A stretch of DNA of 64,000 bases. Origin: Owenia fusiformis. Its lineage: Eukaryota > Annelida > Polychaeta > Sabellida > Oweniidae. Each line of letters starts with the position of its first letter. Position 1 is the first letter of the stretch. The notes under the pieces were generated by a model. The model was not told where the DNA came from and made no database searches. It saw only the letters and a program-made list of their open reading frames with translations. Position numbers and translations under genes: made by a program. Shown here piece by piece: positions 23,080 through 34,319 of the stretch. The stretch lies in contig CAIIXF020000003.1 in assembly GCA_903813345.2 (NCBI GenBank), positions 2,756,109 to 2,820,108 on the forward strand. The letters run 5' to 3'.

Positions 23080-23790
23080 GCTGAAATAAAATGCTGCATT
23101 TTTGGTGAAAATTGCGTCCGAATTAGGGAAAATTGGTGAAGATGGTTGGATTAGGAACAGCTTGATTATTATCCTACTGTCATTTATTGAAGACAAGACA
23201 TGGATCTAACAGAACCATTTGTTTTTGTAGTTAAAGTATTCTTAGAATTAAAGATATAGCCATTTGAAAATGGCTTGCCATATCTTACGTGCTCCTTTAT
23301 GACTGAATTGCCAAATGAATAGGCGCAGTGCATAGCAAAATATGTTGGGTCATCTAGTATTTTTTTGAACTAATACCCTTCTAAGATATGAGATCTATTA
23401 AAAAAGGCGCATCATCACCAACGTGCAAAAGTCAATGTTTTTGCTATAAATCGGGCAACAATGGTCTACACGACCTATAATAAATAGGTATAAGGGGACG
23501 TTATTGTCACAATACTAATGACATTGCTCACTTTTTAAAGTTAGTTTCCATGCGTTATACAAAAAATAATCAAAATAAATTAATATTGGATGGAGGGGGG
23601 GTTGGATGGAGGGGGGATCAAGTGAATGTAAGACATGATAAGACATGTTACTTGCATCACTGTGTCTAGTCGATCTATGTGGATGCAGTCAGGCACATAT
23701 AATGTTTCGTGAGTACCCGCCTCTGTACTTTTCAATAAAAGAATTTTGCACTTCTGTTTAAATAATCTATATTTACTCATCCGTGTTTAT
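23080..23790. repeat. dispersed 'GGATGGAGGGGG' repeat, copy B (left arm)
   Basis: Part 23080-23290 is the inverse of 15590-15800. Part 23290-23790 (GAATTGCCAAATGAATAGGC, TTGCTATAAATCGGGCAACA, GGATGGAGGGGGGGTTGG, TAGTCGATCTATGTGGATG) is the inverse of about 28480-29010. It forms the left arm of a pair flanking the LINE at 24.9-28.0 kb. No gene. Confidence 0.8.
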
Positions 23791-24406
23791 CATACTTCAT
23801 TGATTTACAAAACCAAAGCTACGCTATAAACACACATTCTCTGATATTTTTACGGAGAATAGATAATTCAAACGAGTTCATTCGACCAGTTTTATCATCT
23901 TGCTCATAGCTGTGAGAAGGTATGTATAAGTTGCCATAGGTTTACCTTATAATGGGGAATAAAAAATTCAAGTAATATAATTACACAAATATGTCTGTGT
24001 GAAGTAAAATACAAATACAATGCGTTTTATAATATTTTTGGCGTTATGGTATGAAATATCCGCTTTAAAAAAGCAATTTAATTATGATGTATCATGTGGA
24101 TTAGTAGACGTTCTTAATGGATTCAATGAACAGACTGGCTAGGTTTTAATTGAATCATTTTGAATGTGCGTTTTTTAATAATTTAATCCACAGTGTCCAA
24201 GAACAATAATAATGCTTGGAAATTGGAAAGATTCCACTTACCACGATTTCAAAAAAATTGTGAATAGATAATATTATTCTTGAATTTTGGTCATTTGTTT
24301 CAAGGAATCTTTAGGCTCGTTCAGCTGAGCAGACAAAATCATCAAGATTTACGGATTGTCGATCTGTTGGCTGCTCATTTTCACTTTTAAGGAATGTTAA
24401 TTGCTC
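23791..24406. other. gene-free stretch
   Basis: AT-rich with no recognisable gene, RNA or repeat. Confidence 0.4.
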
Positions 24407-24415
24407 TGAAACATG

Positions 24416-24920
24416 TAGCCTTGCCCAAGTCGGTATTTAGTTACTTATTTGATCTTGAATTATTACCACCTTGTACAATCCAATGCATCATCGCTGATAT
24501 TATTCAGCGGCTCCGAGATTCCCATAATACCTACGCTACTTCGCGAAACATTATTGATTGACAAGATCGCATGGACACGACCTGTGACTTCAGTCTGATT
24601 GACAATCAAAACGTTATCTGTTCTGATCGGGTGTTTCTTGAGAGTTACAATATATTATGTTATTAAATGTACACTGGAATGTAAGCAGTCATTAATGCTC
24701 ATATAAATGAAATCATGTAATTCAATGTTGATTCAAAATCAAAACTAAATTCGCGATGGATATGCACGAAGACCTAGTCCGGCAATGTAAGACCGTCGTT
24801 AATTGGTCAAATTTAACGGACAAAAACATTGGGTTGGTAAAGCATGTGGCTTTCTCTTGGGTACAAGGCGGTTATAATAGAAATCAAGATAAGTAAAAGA
24901 GACCGAATTGGGCAAGGCTA
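24416..24920. mobile_element. Mutator-like MITE, copy 1 (505 bp)
   Basis: TIRs TAGCCTTGCCCAAGTCGGT (24416) and the inverse ...TTGGGCAAGGCTA (ending 24920). The flanks carry a 9-bp target duplication, TGAAACATG (24407-24415) and TGAAACTTG (24921-24929), with one difference. A 9-10 bp duplication is the usual Mutator/MULE signature. Copy 2 is at 49307-50122 with a 10-bp duplication. Subterminal regions share AAATTTAACGGACA/TAAAATTTGACC-type words. No transposase. Confidence 0.85.
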
Positions 24921-25380
24921 TGAAACTTGATTTTTTAAATCATTTTATTTAACCTAGAAGGTAACAGTGAACAAGTACCATTATAACCCTCTAGGGTTCT
25001 ACAATATATACATTACAAATAGCATGTAAACTTTAATAAAACTTAAATAAATATGTCAGATGAATCTCTGGGTGTGTTCTGTACGTGAGTGAAAATAGTT
25101 AAATTATCGTTGACGGATATGACATCACTGCAATGATTTTTGAATGTTTTGCTTAGTTCCAGTAGTTCCCAGTGTTCCCAATATCTCTCACTTGGGTGAC
25201 ACGTGGGGCAGCGTTAAGGGGACAGTCAAAGAGAAAATGAGAGATATCTTCTTTAAAATAGCCACAAGGACAGTTTTGAAAGTCAATAAGATGATAAGAA
25301 AATCGCTGACCATTGCTGAGCATTCAAAGCACTAAGACCCATACGAATTTGAGAATGATTGATTGATGATCTGCTTGCCT

Positions 25381-25890
25381 TTAAGGAAAATAGTGGATTT
25401 TTGGGGTTGCAATGGGATAGTTTGTATTTGTGTTTGAAAGAGGAAGGTAGCTGATGCTTTTGGATTCTTTGCTTAGATTGTTCCATTTATTTAAAATATA
25501 AGGTAAGAAGGAGGAGGAGGTCATTTTTAATCGGCAGTGGGGTAACCTAAAATCATGGATGTTTATGAGTAAATATCTCTGTTGGGGGTTTTGGATGAAT
25601 GGTTGAATCAGGTCACTTAGGTATTGGGGTGCATTTTTATTAGAAATTTTATGAAACAGGAATAGAGCATGCATTTCTCGTCTTTTCTTTAATGTATCCC
25701 AGCCGAGCTCTTTCAAAATATTATTGTTGTTAGTGTGTCTATAAGCTCTGGTACATATAATTGCTGCATCCCTCTGAACTTTTTTTATGATTTTGCTTTG
25801 GTTGTCAGTACAGTTATTGTATATGACATCACAATATTCTAAGACAGATCTTACCATCGAAAAGTAGAGAGTTTCAAGTGTTTTTATCAA
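25381..25890 (-). pseudogene. LINE ORF2 C-terminal (post-RT) fragment
   Basis: A 169-codon frame with the usual post-polymerase region of CR1/Jockey-group elements: LETLYFSMVRSVLEYCDVIY, then KKVQRDAAIICTRAYRHTNN and RREMHALFLFHKISN. This is a segment of the reverse transcriptase polyprotein that follows the thumb; it has no activity on its own. It ends before a stop near 25381. The upstream RT part is in another frame, so the gene is broken. Confidence in the family is high from the conserved Leu/Tyr/Arg spacing; the exact clade is inferred. Confidence 0.85.
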
Positions 25891-26087
25891 GATTGTATCT
25901 AAAAGCTGATCTTTTTATTAGGGATAGGCGCCGATCTGCTTTTGCAGCAAGTTTATTTATATGAGAGTTCCAGTTCATTTTGGACTGAAGAGTTAGCCCT
26001 AGGTGACAATTTCTTCGACATTCCTCAAAATGGTATTGTTTAAAGTTAAATCAGGGTAAAGAAATTTGTTCTTTTTCAGAGTTATGG

Positions 26088-26500
26088 TCAAAAGTTTTGT
26101 CTTATTTGCGATAAAAGTAACTTTCCATGTTTTTTTGCTTCCAGGCGTGCCAAATCACGTTGTATCTTATTTGTACTGATTAATGGGTCTGATACAATCT
26201 CCATTAGAGATGTATCATCTGCAAATAAGTTAATATCTGTTTCCATTGATGCTACTATATCATTAATATAAAAAAGTAATAATAGAGGGCCTAATATAGA
26301 CCCTTGAGGAACACAAGCTTCAAACGCCAATCTGATTCGATTCCATCAATAACTACCCGTTGTTTTCTATTTGAAAGGTAACTATCTATCCATTTCAAGA
26401 GTTGGCCAGAAATCCCATGCATTTGTAATTTGAAAATAAGACCACGGTGCCAAACTTTATCGAATGCCTTGGAGATATCTAGGAAGACAAGAAGAATTTA
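26088..26500 (-). pseudogene. LINE reverse transcriptase core fragment
   Basis: The frame holds the polymerase palm motifs: QGSILGPLLLLFYINDI followed about 20 residues later by FADDTSL, the YADD-type catalytic box with Phe in place of Tyr. Just upstream, in a shifted frame (about 26360-26490), LDISKAFDKVWH supplies the first catalytic Asp region. These parts copy RNA at a nicked target in target-primed reverse transcription. Frameshifts between the pieces make the gene non-functional. Confidence 0.9.
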
Positions 26501-26704
26501 TTTTTGATCAGCTAAACCATTATAGATTTTGTTCACTATGTTCACTAACTGATTCACAGCTGAGTCAATTGGTTTGAAACCAGAGCTTTTGAGAGTCGGT
26601 ATGTTGTTTATTAAACAAAATCCATAAATAACATTAAAAACAAGATGCTCAAAAACTTTTGAAATGCAAGAAAGTAATGAAATTGGCCTGTAATTTCCCT
26701 TGAT

Positions 26705-27118
26705 TTAAAATTTTTTGAAAATCGGCGAAACATTTGCTTCTTTCAAGGTTGAAGGAAATATTCCAGTTAAAAGAGAATGGTTGAAAATACCGCATAAGGA
26801 TAGTGCAAGTCCTAATGCACATTCTTTTAAAAGTTTATTTGAGACATTATCTGGACCATTTGATTTAGATATATTGAGAGAAGAAAGGACTTTAAATACT
26901 TCATGCTCTTCAAATTGAATTAGATCAAGTCTTACATTAGTAATGTATGTCAAGTTTGGAAGAGGCGGATCATTTTGATTAAGTGGTAAGATAGTTTGGT
27001 CGGCGAAGTAGCTATTCAAAACGTTTGCCTTGGCTTTAATGTCAGTAATTATAACATCATCATTTTCAATGAGAGGAGGTATACCTCTTGAAATTTTTGA
27101 GCCATATACATTTTTCAA
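26705..27118 (-). pseudogene. LINE RT N-terminal fragment
   Basis: A 137-codon frame covering the linker and fingers: LNSYFADQ, EHEVFKVLSSLNISKSNGPD (the SxGPD motif of CR1-type RTs), NHSLLTGIFPSTLKEANVSP and PIFKK, where the frame breaks. It continues the same element as the neighbouring pieces; 27115 overlaps the preceding linker frame by a few bases, a frameshift site. Confidence 0.9.
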
Positions 27119-27399
27119 AATAGTAAAGTATAATTTAGGTGAGGTTTGATTGTCAGATAATTTTGTTTTGAGTAAATTAGTAAGGTTTTTGCTTGAATGA
27201 TTGCGTGTTTAACTTCGGTTCGTTTTCTACAAAATTTCTCATGATCATTTAAATTGTTAGATATTTTGAATTTATAATGAAGAGAATTCCTCTGTTTAAT
27301 GAGACTTTTTATTTGTTTAGTCATCCAATGTGTGTCTCTGTTTGAAACTGTAATGATATTTCTGTGTACATACAAATTCACACAGGACCAAAATAGCAA
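27115..27399 (-). pseudogene. LINE EN-RT linker fragment
   Basis: A 94-codon frame with the basic linker typical between endonuclease and RT domains: HWMTKQIKSLIKQRNSLHYK, then HEKFCRKRTEVKHAIIQAK. The (W)MT-IK--I--R---Y/F pattern and the trailing KTLLIYSKQNY match CR1/Jockey-group elements. Its position between the EN and RT pieces supports the assignment. Confidence 0.8.
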
Positions 27400-27402
27400 G
27401 TA

Positions 27403-27960
27403 TCAATCTCGAATAATGTCATCTATGTTAATGTTGTGAAAATAAATTACCTCCCATGGTAAGGAGAGAAGATGGTCGCCTAAAAGCACAAAGTTTGTGT
27501 TTTTGTAGTCAAATATTGTTCGTTTATATGTAAGTCTTGCTTCACGCTTAAAATTGAGTGTGCCAAAAATGAAGCAGTGGTCAAGATTTGCAAGTGGTTC
27601 ACCAACCCCTGAATTCAAAATAAAAGCTGAGGAATTTGTTATTATAAGATCAAGAATAGAGTTACCTCGAGTCTGTGTTTGGATCATTTGATATATATTG
27701 AAATGAGAAAGTAAATCAACAAGTTTGTTGCTTAATTCGCTTTGATTATGTTGGGAGTCCCATAAAGTGCAAGAGTCATTAAAATCACCTAGTAAGACAA
27801 GATAATCTGGTTTCAGATTCACTACTTCATTCAGATTTTCAGATAAAAGATCAATAAAATGGTCAGCCTCAGTTTGGTTCATTCCTGGAGGGCGATAGCA
27901 AGTAAACTTGATTTGTGGGTATTCCAGTGGGTTGATGGGTCTTTGGCTCTGAATTCACTT
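27403..27960 (-). pseudogene. LINE endonuclease (APE-type) C-terminal fragment
   Basis: The frame opens upstream of its first ATG with YRPPG, a hallmark of APE-type LINE endonucleases, then LVLLGDFND (the catalytic GDFN motif), LDLIITNS and SGVGEPLANLDHCFI, where the terminal DH is the catalytic His region. The domain nicks target DNA to prime insertion. The N-terminal half is missing through 5' truncation near 27970. Confidence 0.9.
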
Positions 27961-27969
27961 CATTGGCGT

Positions 27970-28450
27970 ACCTAATTTCAACATTTTCATTGTCATCGTT
28001 ACATGTTATGGACCCGTTTTTCAAATAAAAGTATTAGGGATAAAACCATAGTTTTTCATATGTAATGGCATTTTCCAGTTGATGGTTTATATATAGTATT
28101 TTCAATTCTTAATGAGGCGGGTGTCTTGTAATGGTGTGGCTAATCACTTTACTGAGTGAGGAATGTTTATTCAAACAATGGATACAAAGAAATCTGGCCA
28201 GTTGTCCATCAGTAAATAAATCATCATGATTAAAGTATAATTTAATATAGCATCCATTTGTTACCGTACGTAGTTGCATCCATTTTATACATATATGTTG
28301 ACGTTTACGAAATGTTTTTCAAATATCTTCCCTATAACAGGAATATGGAAGCTGAAATTTTCACAAATTGTCATACTATGTATATTGAATATGTATGCAA
28401 GATTTCAAGTCACTATGTTAAGTAGAAACTCTGAGATCACTCACTTCGAT
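27970..28450. other. gene-free stretch
   Basis: No gene seen. The 83-codon plus-strand frame at 28274-28525 runs into the inverted repeat and resembles nothing known. Confidence 0.4.
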
Positions 28451-29110
28451 TTGCTGTCATATTTTTGCAATGATCCAATTCCCTATAATGTACGCGAGTA
28501 CCCACGATACATTGCATATAAATGACTACATCAACATAGATCGACTAGCCACAGTGTGCATTGATTCTCATGACTCCAAATTTTCCCATTTTTTATTCTC
28601 CAGAGATATAATACCCAGTTTCTTACTGGGGTACTGAGTTTAGTTTTTTCAAATACGCGAGTTCTTGTGAATTTGTTCCATTGTAAAGACATATAAATCC
28701 CCCCCTCCATCCACTCCCCCTTCCATCCAATATAAATTCATTTTGACTATTTTTTATATAACGCATGGAAACTGACTTTAAAAAGTGAGCAATGTCATTA
28801 GTATTGTGATAATAACGTCCCTTATACCTATTTATTACAGGTCGTGTAGACCATTGTTGCCCGATTTATAGCAAAAACATTGACTTTTGCACGTTGGTGG
28901 TGATGCACCTTTTTTAATAGATCTCATATCTTAGAAGCGTATTAGTTCAAAAAAATACTAGATAACCTAACATATTTTGCCATGCAATGCGCCTATTCAT
29001 TTGGCAATTTAGTTGGACATTTTCTCTTGAAAAAATAAATCTTCCAAATTAGTTGAGTTTTCTTGCAGAAATCGCCTAATCCTCCCTCCATCCATTTTGT
29101 ACGATCACCG
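28450..29110. repeat. dispersed 'GGATGGAGGGGG' repeat, copy C (right arm)
   Basis: Inverse of 23290-23790: shared words include CATAGATCGACTAG, CCCCCTCCATCCA, TTGCCCGATTTATAGCAAAA and GCGCCTATTCATTTGGCAAT. It ends CCATCCATTTTGTACGATCA near 29106, the inverse of the start of copy A at 15490. A further copy with a nested MITE is at 56795-58000. Confidence 0.85.
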
Positions 29111-29524
29111 GGCGTGAATAAATGTGTGGAATAATTCTCTAGATATAAATATAAATATTATAGCTTTCTGCCCACATTGTTTAGAAAAAGGTCGAGAGTT
29201 CCCCATAAATCCCACCTTTGTTTATAATCTGTGACTGCAAGAATTTAGCGTTTATATCGACAAGAGTCTGTATGACGTAATGCAAGTGAACTACTCACCG
29301 CTCTCAATTGAGTAATTTAGTCCATAACATACACTTTTTATAATAATTCAAATGCTAAAAATTATAGAATAGTTCTCACAATTATATGACGATTATATAT
29401 GTATAATAAATCGTTGTGCCATGTTGATTTTAGAAATGTTTTAATGCTTACAAATCACTATGTTAATTGCGAAGATGTTGATTAAAAAACAAAACTTATA
29501 TAACAAGAACACAAATGTGTACAA
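29111..29524. other. gene-free stretch
   Basis: AT-rich; nothing recognised. Confidence 0.4.
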
Positions 29525-30986
29525 TATGTCCCCACCAATGGGTGATCCCGTCAAATGGTTATCCTGAAAATGAGTAGACAAGACTTTACCGTTACAATTT
29601 TGGGACGGTAAATGCAAAATTTACCCAGAATGCCAAAAAATTAGTCAGCTTTAGATTTTCATACCACGAACCAACCCTGAAAAGTTGAAATTGATCCGTC
29701 AAATAGTACACCAGAAAATGCGTAAACAAGACTTCACAGACACGATTTTAGAACTGAAAAATCCAAAATTGCTGCCTTGACATTTGCCCAAAAACTAATC
29801 AATTCTAGATTTTTATGCTAAGAATCATCCCTGAAAATTTGAAATTGATCTACCAAATGGTTCACCTGAAAATGCGTAGACGAGACTTTACAGACAAGAT
29901 TTTAGGACGGAAAATCCAAAATGGCTGCCTTGACATTTATCAAGAATACCAGAAAACTAATCAGTTCTAGATTTTAATACAAGGAATCATCCCTGAAAAT
30001 GTGAATTTAATCTACCAAACGGTTCACCTGAAAACACACAGAGAAGACTTTACAGGCAAGATTTTAGGACGGAAAATCCAAAATGGCTGCCTTGACATTT
30101 ACCCAGAATGCCAAAAAACTAATCTGCTAATCAGATCTAGTTTTTCATACTAAGAATCATCCCTAAAAAACTTGAAATCGATCTACCTAATGGTTCACCT
30201 GAAAACGCTTAGACAAAACTTTACAGACAAGATTTTAGGACGGAAAATCCAAAATGGCTGCCTTGACATTTACCCAGAATGCCAAAAAACTAATCAGATA
30301 TAGATTTTTATACGAAGAATCATCCCTGAAAATTTGAAATTGATCTACCAAACGGTTCACCTGAAAACGCGTAGACAATACTTTACAGACAAGATTTAAG
30401 GACGGAAAAATCCAAAATGGCCGACAATAAAAAAGTGATTATTAGTTTTTGCTGATTATTTTTTACAAAATTATCACATATAACTACTGTTAACAATAAT
30501 ATAGGCTTCTACAATAAAGTACACCTGGAATTATCTATAAAGCTACTAAATAGTTAAAGTATGAAAGCTCAAAAACACCGTTCAATATGATACAAAGTAT
30601 TGTCGCGCTCTAACTTTTCTTAAGACATTCAAAATGGCTGCCACGACTGAGCTAACAGGTCCTAAACCTAATCAGATGTAGAATGAAGTAAGTTGAACAA
30701 GATAATAAAGTTTTAAAAGCAATCGTGTAGCCGTTTTTCTTAAAGTTTGCAGACAAGGATTTTAGCATTTGACTTCAAAATGGCCGACAGGAAGTAGGTA
30801 TCGAGCTAAAAGTTTTTCGTCCACATCTGTATGCACTCATTAGTTATCCTTGAAAATTTGAAGGTGATATCTGTAGCGATTTTGGAGAAAACTGCCGGAC
30901 GGACTGACAGACAGACAGGCAGACGGACGGACGGACGGACGCACCTAGGCCGACAATATGGCCCCACGCTATGTGGTGGAGACATA
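29525..30986 (-). mobile_element. tandem-core element, family III
   Basis: The ends are TATGTCCCCACCA (29525-29537) and TGGTGGAGACATA (30974-30986), inverse with one mismatch. Read from the right end the order is hairpin (CCAC..GTGG), CGTCCGTCCG microsatellite (about 30900-30945), then six or more units of about 155 bp. The units contain CCAAAATGGCTGCCTTGACA, AATCATCCCTGAAAATTTGA and GGTTCACCTGAAAA. This is the same architecture as families I and II. No transposase. Confidence 0.8.
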
Positions 30987-31114
30987 AAAACAAACCAAAT
31001 TGTGCCAGAATCAACAACAATAAATCAATCAAATGTTAATGTAACCTTACTTTTTCAAGGCTGAACACCAATAGATATGATCAAAGTTAATAATTAAATA
31101 AGCCCAATTGCTAC

Positions 31115-32165
31115 TTTGTCACATTAATATAATAATAAAAATAATATAATGTAATACAATATTATGTAACATTATATAATATAATGCATAATATAATGTA
31201 TTATTATATACCCCATATAGCTGCTCATTGGCTTATTCATGGTCACATTACATGTATATGAAATAGATGAACTAATTCCCTGCAAAGTTCTAAATCCCTA
31301 CTATCAGGGAAAATGAAATGTACCAATCACAAGTTAGGTCATGTGACCAGGCATTAGTATGTATATCTTCCCTGATAGCTGAGATTATATGAGTTGAAAG
31401 GCAAAATACCTTTAAATGCCAATAAGAACCTGTCAACTAATACTTTTCATTTTGTTTTTTACAGAGCACATACGAGGTATAAAATAAAACAAATATTGCC
31501 TGCCACATTCTCGGAAAATAGTGAAAACATTTTCCCCTCGGGAATATCCTGTGCAGTGACATGTTCCCTAGGCCTGTTGCCACGAAAACATGTCAGAGGA
31601 TAGGATATCCCATCAGAAAAAATATTTTGCACTTTTCCTCAATGGCAGTCACTGTTTCTATAATAAAAAACATGATGTTATGTAATATAATATGATGTAA
31701 TATATAGAGGATATCCTATGATTTATGAGTGATATGATTTTTATCCACGAATGGATGTGATATCTGCACGAGCGAGCGTAGCGAGAGAGTGAAGATATCA
31801 ATATCCAAGAGTGGATTAAAATCATATTAGGAGTAAATCATAGGATGTTATTTTTATTCCATAGTTAAAGTCATCATCAGAATCGTCGGAAAACAAGTGA
31901 TTTAATTCAAATTTTCTAAACGATCTGGTGATGTTGACACTTAGCCTCGATTTAAGTCTGAAGTAGCAAAAGTCCATATATCATAGCACACGGCTCCGTA
32001 CATGTATGTCATGGCTTTAACACCGTATGCTATGGTTAAGTGAAAATTTGTCAAAAATATCATATTTTACCACTGATTACAAAAAATACCGCTTTTAATT
32101 TGACATGTTATCCAATGAATATCATGATATCATAACTAAGGAATAAAACATAATATAATCGATTT
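31115..32165. repeat. 1-kb duplicated segment, copy 1
   Basis: It starts CAATTGCTACTTTGTC with a TAATATAATG-rich tract, then GCTGCTCATTGGCTTATTCA, a palindrome near 31530-31615, a second palindrome near 31720-31850 and CATGTTATCCAATGAATATC. The same order recurs from 32168, with an insertion, to 33860. No gene; short frames over the palindromes are artefacts. Confidence 0.9.
31715..31860. repeat. palindrome with GAGCGAGCGTAGCGAG centre
   Basis: ATCCTATGATTTATGAGTGA with GATATGATTTTTATCCACGA forms one arm; GTGGATTAAAATCATATTA with AAATCATAGGAT forms the other. The centre is CACGAGCGAGCGTAGCGAGA. The second copy in the duplication is at about 33415-33555. Confidence 0.8.
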
Positions 32166-32167
32166 TC

Positions 32168-33860
32168 CAGCCCAATTGCTACTTTGTCGCAGTAATATAA
32201 TAATAAGTATATAATGTAATACAATAGTATGTAACATAATATAATATAACGTATAATATTAAACAAATACTGGATGATCAGGAGCTGGATATGGCAGAAT
32301 ACCTCTTCGAGAAAAAAATATTGGGCGAGGCGGTAGCCGAGCCAAATATTTTTTCGAGGATAGGTATTTTGGCCATATTTAGCTCCTGATCACCCAGTAT
32401 TTGTTTTATTATGCACCTCCCAATCAAAGTTAAGTGGAGTACTTAAAATACAAACAGATACAAAGACATTATTTTGACATTTATTTATTTTTTCTTTCAA
32501 AACTCAGACGACTTCCGGCCAGTTTATTCGCTACACTGGACGAAAATATTTGCCCCGGGAATTTAATTTTTATTTATTCGAGACGTTCTTGCAGAATTAT
32601 ATGTAACTTTTGAATGATAAAGGTAATTGTGATTGATTGAGTGCGTTTTTTCTTCTATTTTCCGCCAATTTTAGATGTAAGCTTTAAGTAGTACTCCAGT
32701 TATTAAGAAATAAAACTCTGAAGTGGAAATGTTGCAAAAACATTGAAAAAAATATCCGACCCTTTTTCTCGAAAGGGTCAGATATTAAAAAAATATCCGG
32801 CAGTTTTTAGAAAAGTGCGAGAGTATTGCCAAATTACAAGCAACTAAGAATCAATCAGATTTGAGTATTTTAATGAGGTGCATAATACAATGTATTATTA
32901 TATACCTCATATGTATTCTAGCTGCTCATTGGCTTATTCATGGTCACATGATATGAAATAGATGAACTAATTCCCTGCAAAGTTCTAAATCCCTACTATC
33001 AGGGAAAATTAAATGTACCAATCACCAGTTAGATCATGTGACCAGGCATTACTATGTATATCTTCCCTGATAGCTGAGATTATAGGAGTTGAAAGGCAAA
33101 ATAGCTTTAAATGCCAATAAGAACCTGTCAACCTTAAATTTTGAAATGAAAATACTTCTCATTTTGTCTTTTACAGAGCACATACGAGGTAAACAATAAA
33201 ACAAATATTGTCTGCCACATTTTCGGGAAATAGTGTAAACATTTTCCCCTGGGGAATATTCTGTGCACTGACATGTTCCCTCGGCCTGTAGCCTCGGGAA
33301 CAGGATATTCCATTGGGAAAAATATTTTGCACTTTCCCTCAATGGCAGTCACTATTTCTTTAATAAAACATGATGTTATATAATATAATGTAATATAATA
33401 TGATGTAATATATAGAGGGTAACCTATGCTTTATGAGTGATATGATTTTTATCCACGAATGGATGTGATATCTGCACGAGCGAGCGTAGCGAGAGAGTGA
33501 ATATATCAATATCCAAGAGTGGATTAAAATCATATTACGAGAAAATCATAGGATGTTCTTTTTATTCCATAGTTAAAGTCATCATCAGAATCGTCGGAAA
33601 TTAAGTGATTTAATTCAAATTTTCCAAACGATCTGGCGATGTTGAAACTTAGCCTCGTTTTAAGTCTGAAGTAGCAAATCTCCATATATCATAGCATACG
33701 GACCCGTACATGTATGTCATGGCATAAACATCGTATGCTATGGTTAAGTGAAAATTTGTCTAAAATATCATATTTTACCACTGATTACAAAAATACCGTT
33801 TTTAATTTGACATGTTATCCAATGAATATCATGATAACTATGGAAAAAACATAATATAAT
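32168..33860. repeat. 1-kb duplicated segment, copy 2 (with insertion)
   Basis: It repeats the start of copy 1 (CAATTGCTACTTTGTCGCAG) at 32172, is interrupted at about 32262-32888, and resumes with TACAATGTATTATTATATAC. It then follows copy 1 in order to about 33860. Palindromes recur at about 33240-33340 (GGGAATATTC...GGATATTCC) and 33415-33555. Confidence 0.85.
32262..32888. mobile_element. 0.6-kb insertion with terminal palindrome
   Basis: The segment interrupts copy 2 of the duplication and is absent from copy 1. Its left part is a palindrome: AACAAATACTGGATGATCAG pairs with TGATCACCCAGTATTTGTT (to about 32404). TATTATGCACCTC (about 32407) is inverted as GAGGTGCATAATA near 32875-32887. 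No gene and no clean target duplication. Confidence 0.65.
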
Positions 33861-33906
33861 CGATTTTCCACATTTTCCACTATTTTGAGAATAAGTTACT
33901 TTATGA

Positions 33907-34315
33907 GGGATGTTGAAGCTATTCGGAATCTGAAAGTGAGCTTTACAGGGGGAGTGAAAGTCAGATTTCAGGAGTCATATCATAAAGGTTTAGAAAATAA
34001 AATCATTTCGGAATTTCGAATAGCTTCAATATCCCTATGTTAAAGCTATTCGGAATCTGAAAGTGAGCTTTACAGAGAAAGTGGGAGTCAGATTTCAGGA
34101 GTCATATCATTAAGGTTTAGAAAATAAAATCATTTTTGAATTTCGAATAGCTTCAATATCCCTATGTTAAAGCTATTCGGAATCTGAAAGTGAGCTTTAC
34201 AGAGAAAGTGAGTCAGATTTCAGGAGTCATATCATAAAGGTTAAGAAAATAAAATCATTTCGGAATTTCGAATAGCTTCAATATCCCTATGTGAGAAAGT
34301 AAAAGTCAGATTCCA
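33907..34315. repeat. three tandem MITE-like units, about 127 bp each
   Basis: Units begin near 33913, 34040 and 34167 with GAAGCTATTCGGAATCTGAA (or AAAGCTATT...) and end with ATTTCGAATAGCTTCAATAT. The ends of every unit are inverse to each other, so each monomer is itself a short inverted-repeat element, and they sit head to tail. Confidence 0.9.
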
Positions 34316-34319
34316 GGGT

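Larger units (their letters stand above)
24930..27970 (-). mobile_element. decayed CR1-like LINE (non-LTR retrotransposon)
   Basis: Minus-strand pieces in LINE order from right to left: endonuclease C-terminus (27403-27960), linker (27115-27399), reverse transcriptase (26705-27118 and 26088-26500) and the post-RT domain (25381-25890). Frameshifts and stops separate them. The element is 5'-truncated near 27970. Its 3' end near 24930 abuts the target duplication of the Mutator-like MITE. It lies between the inverted repeats at 23.1-23.8 kb and 28.45-29.1 kb. Confidence 0.85.
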
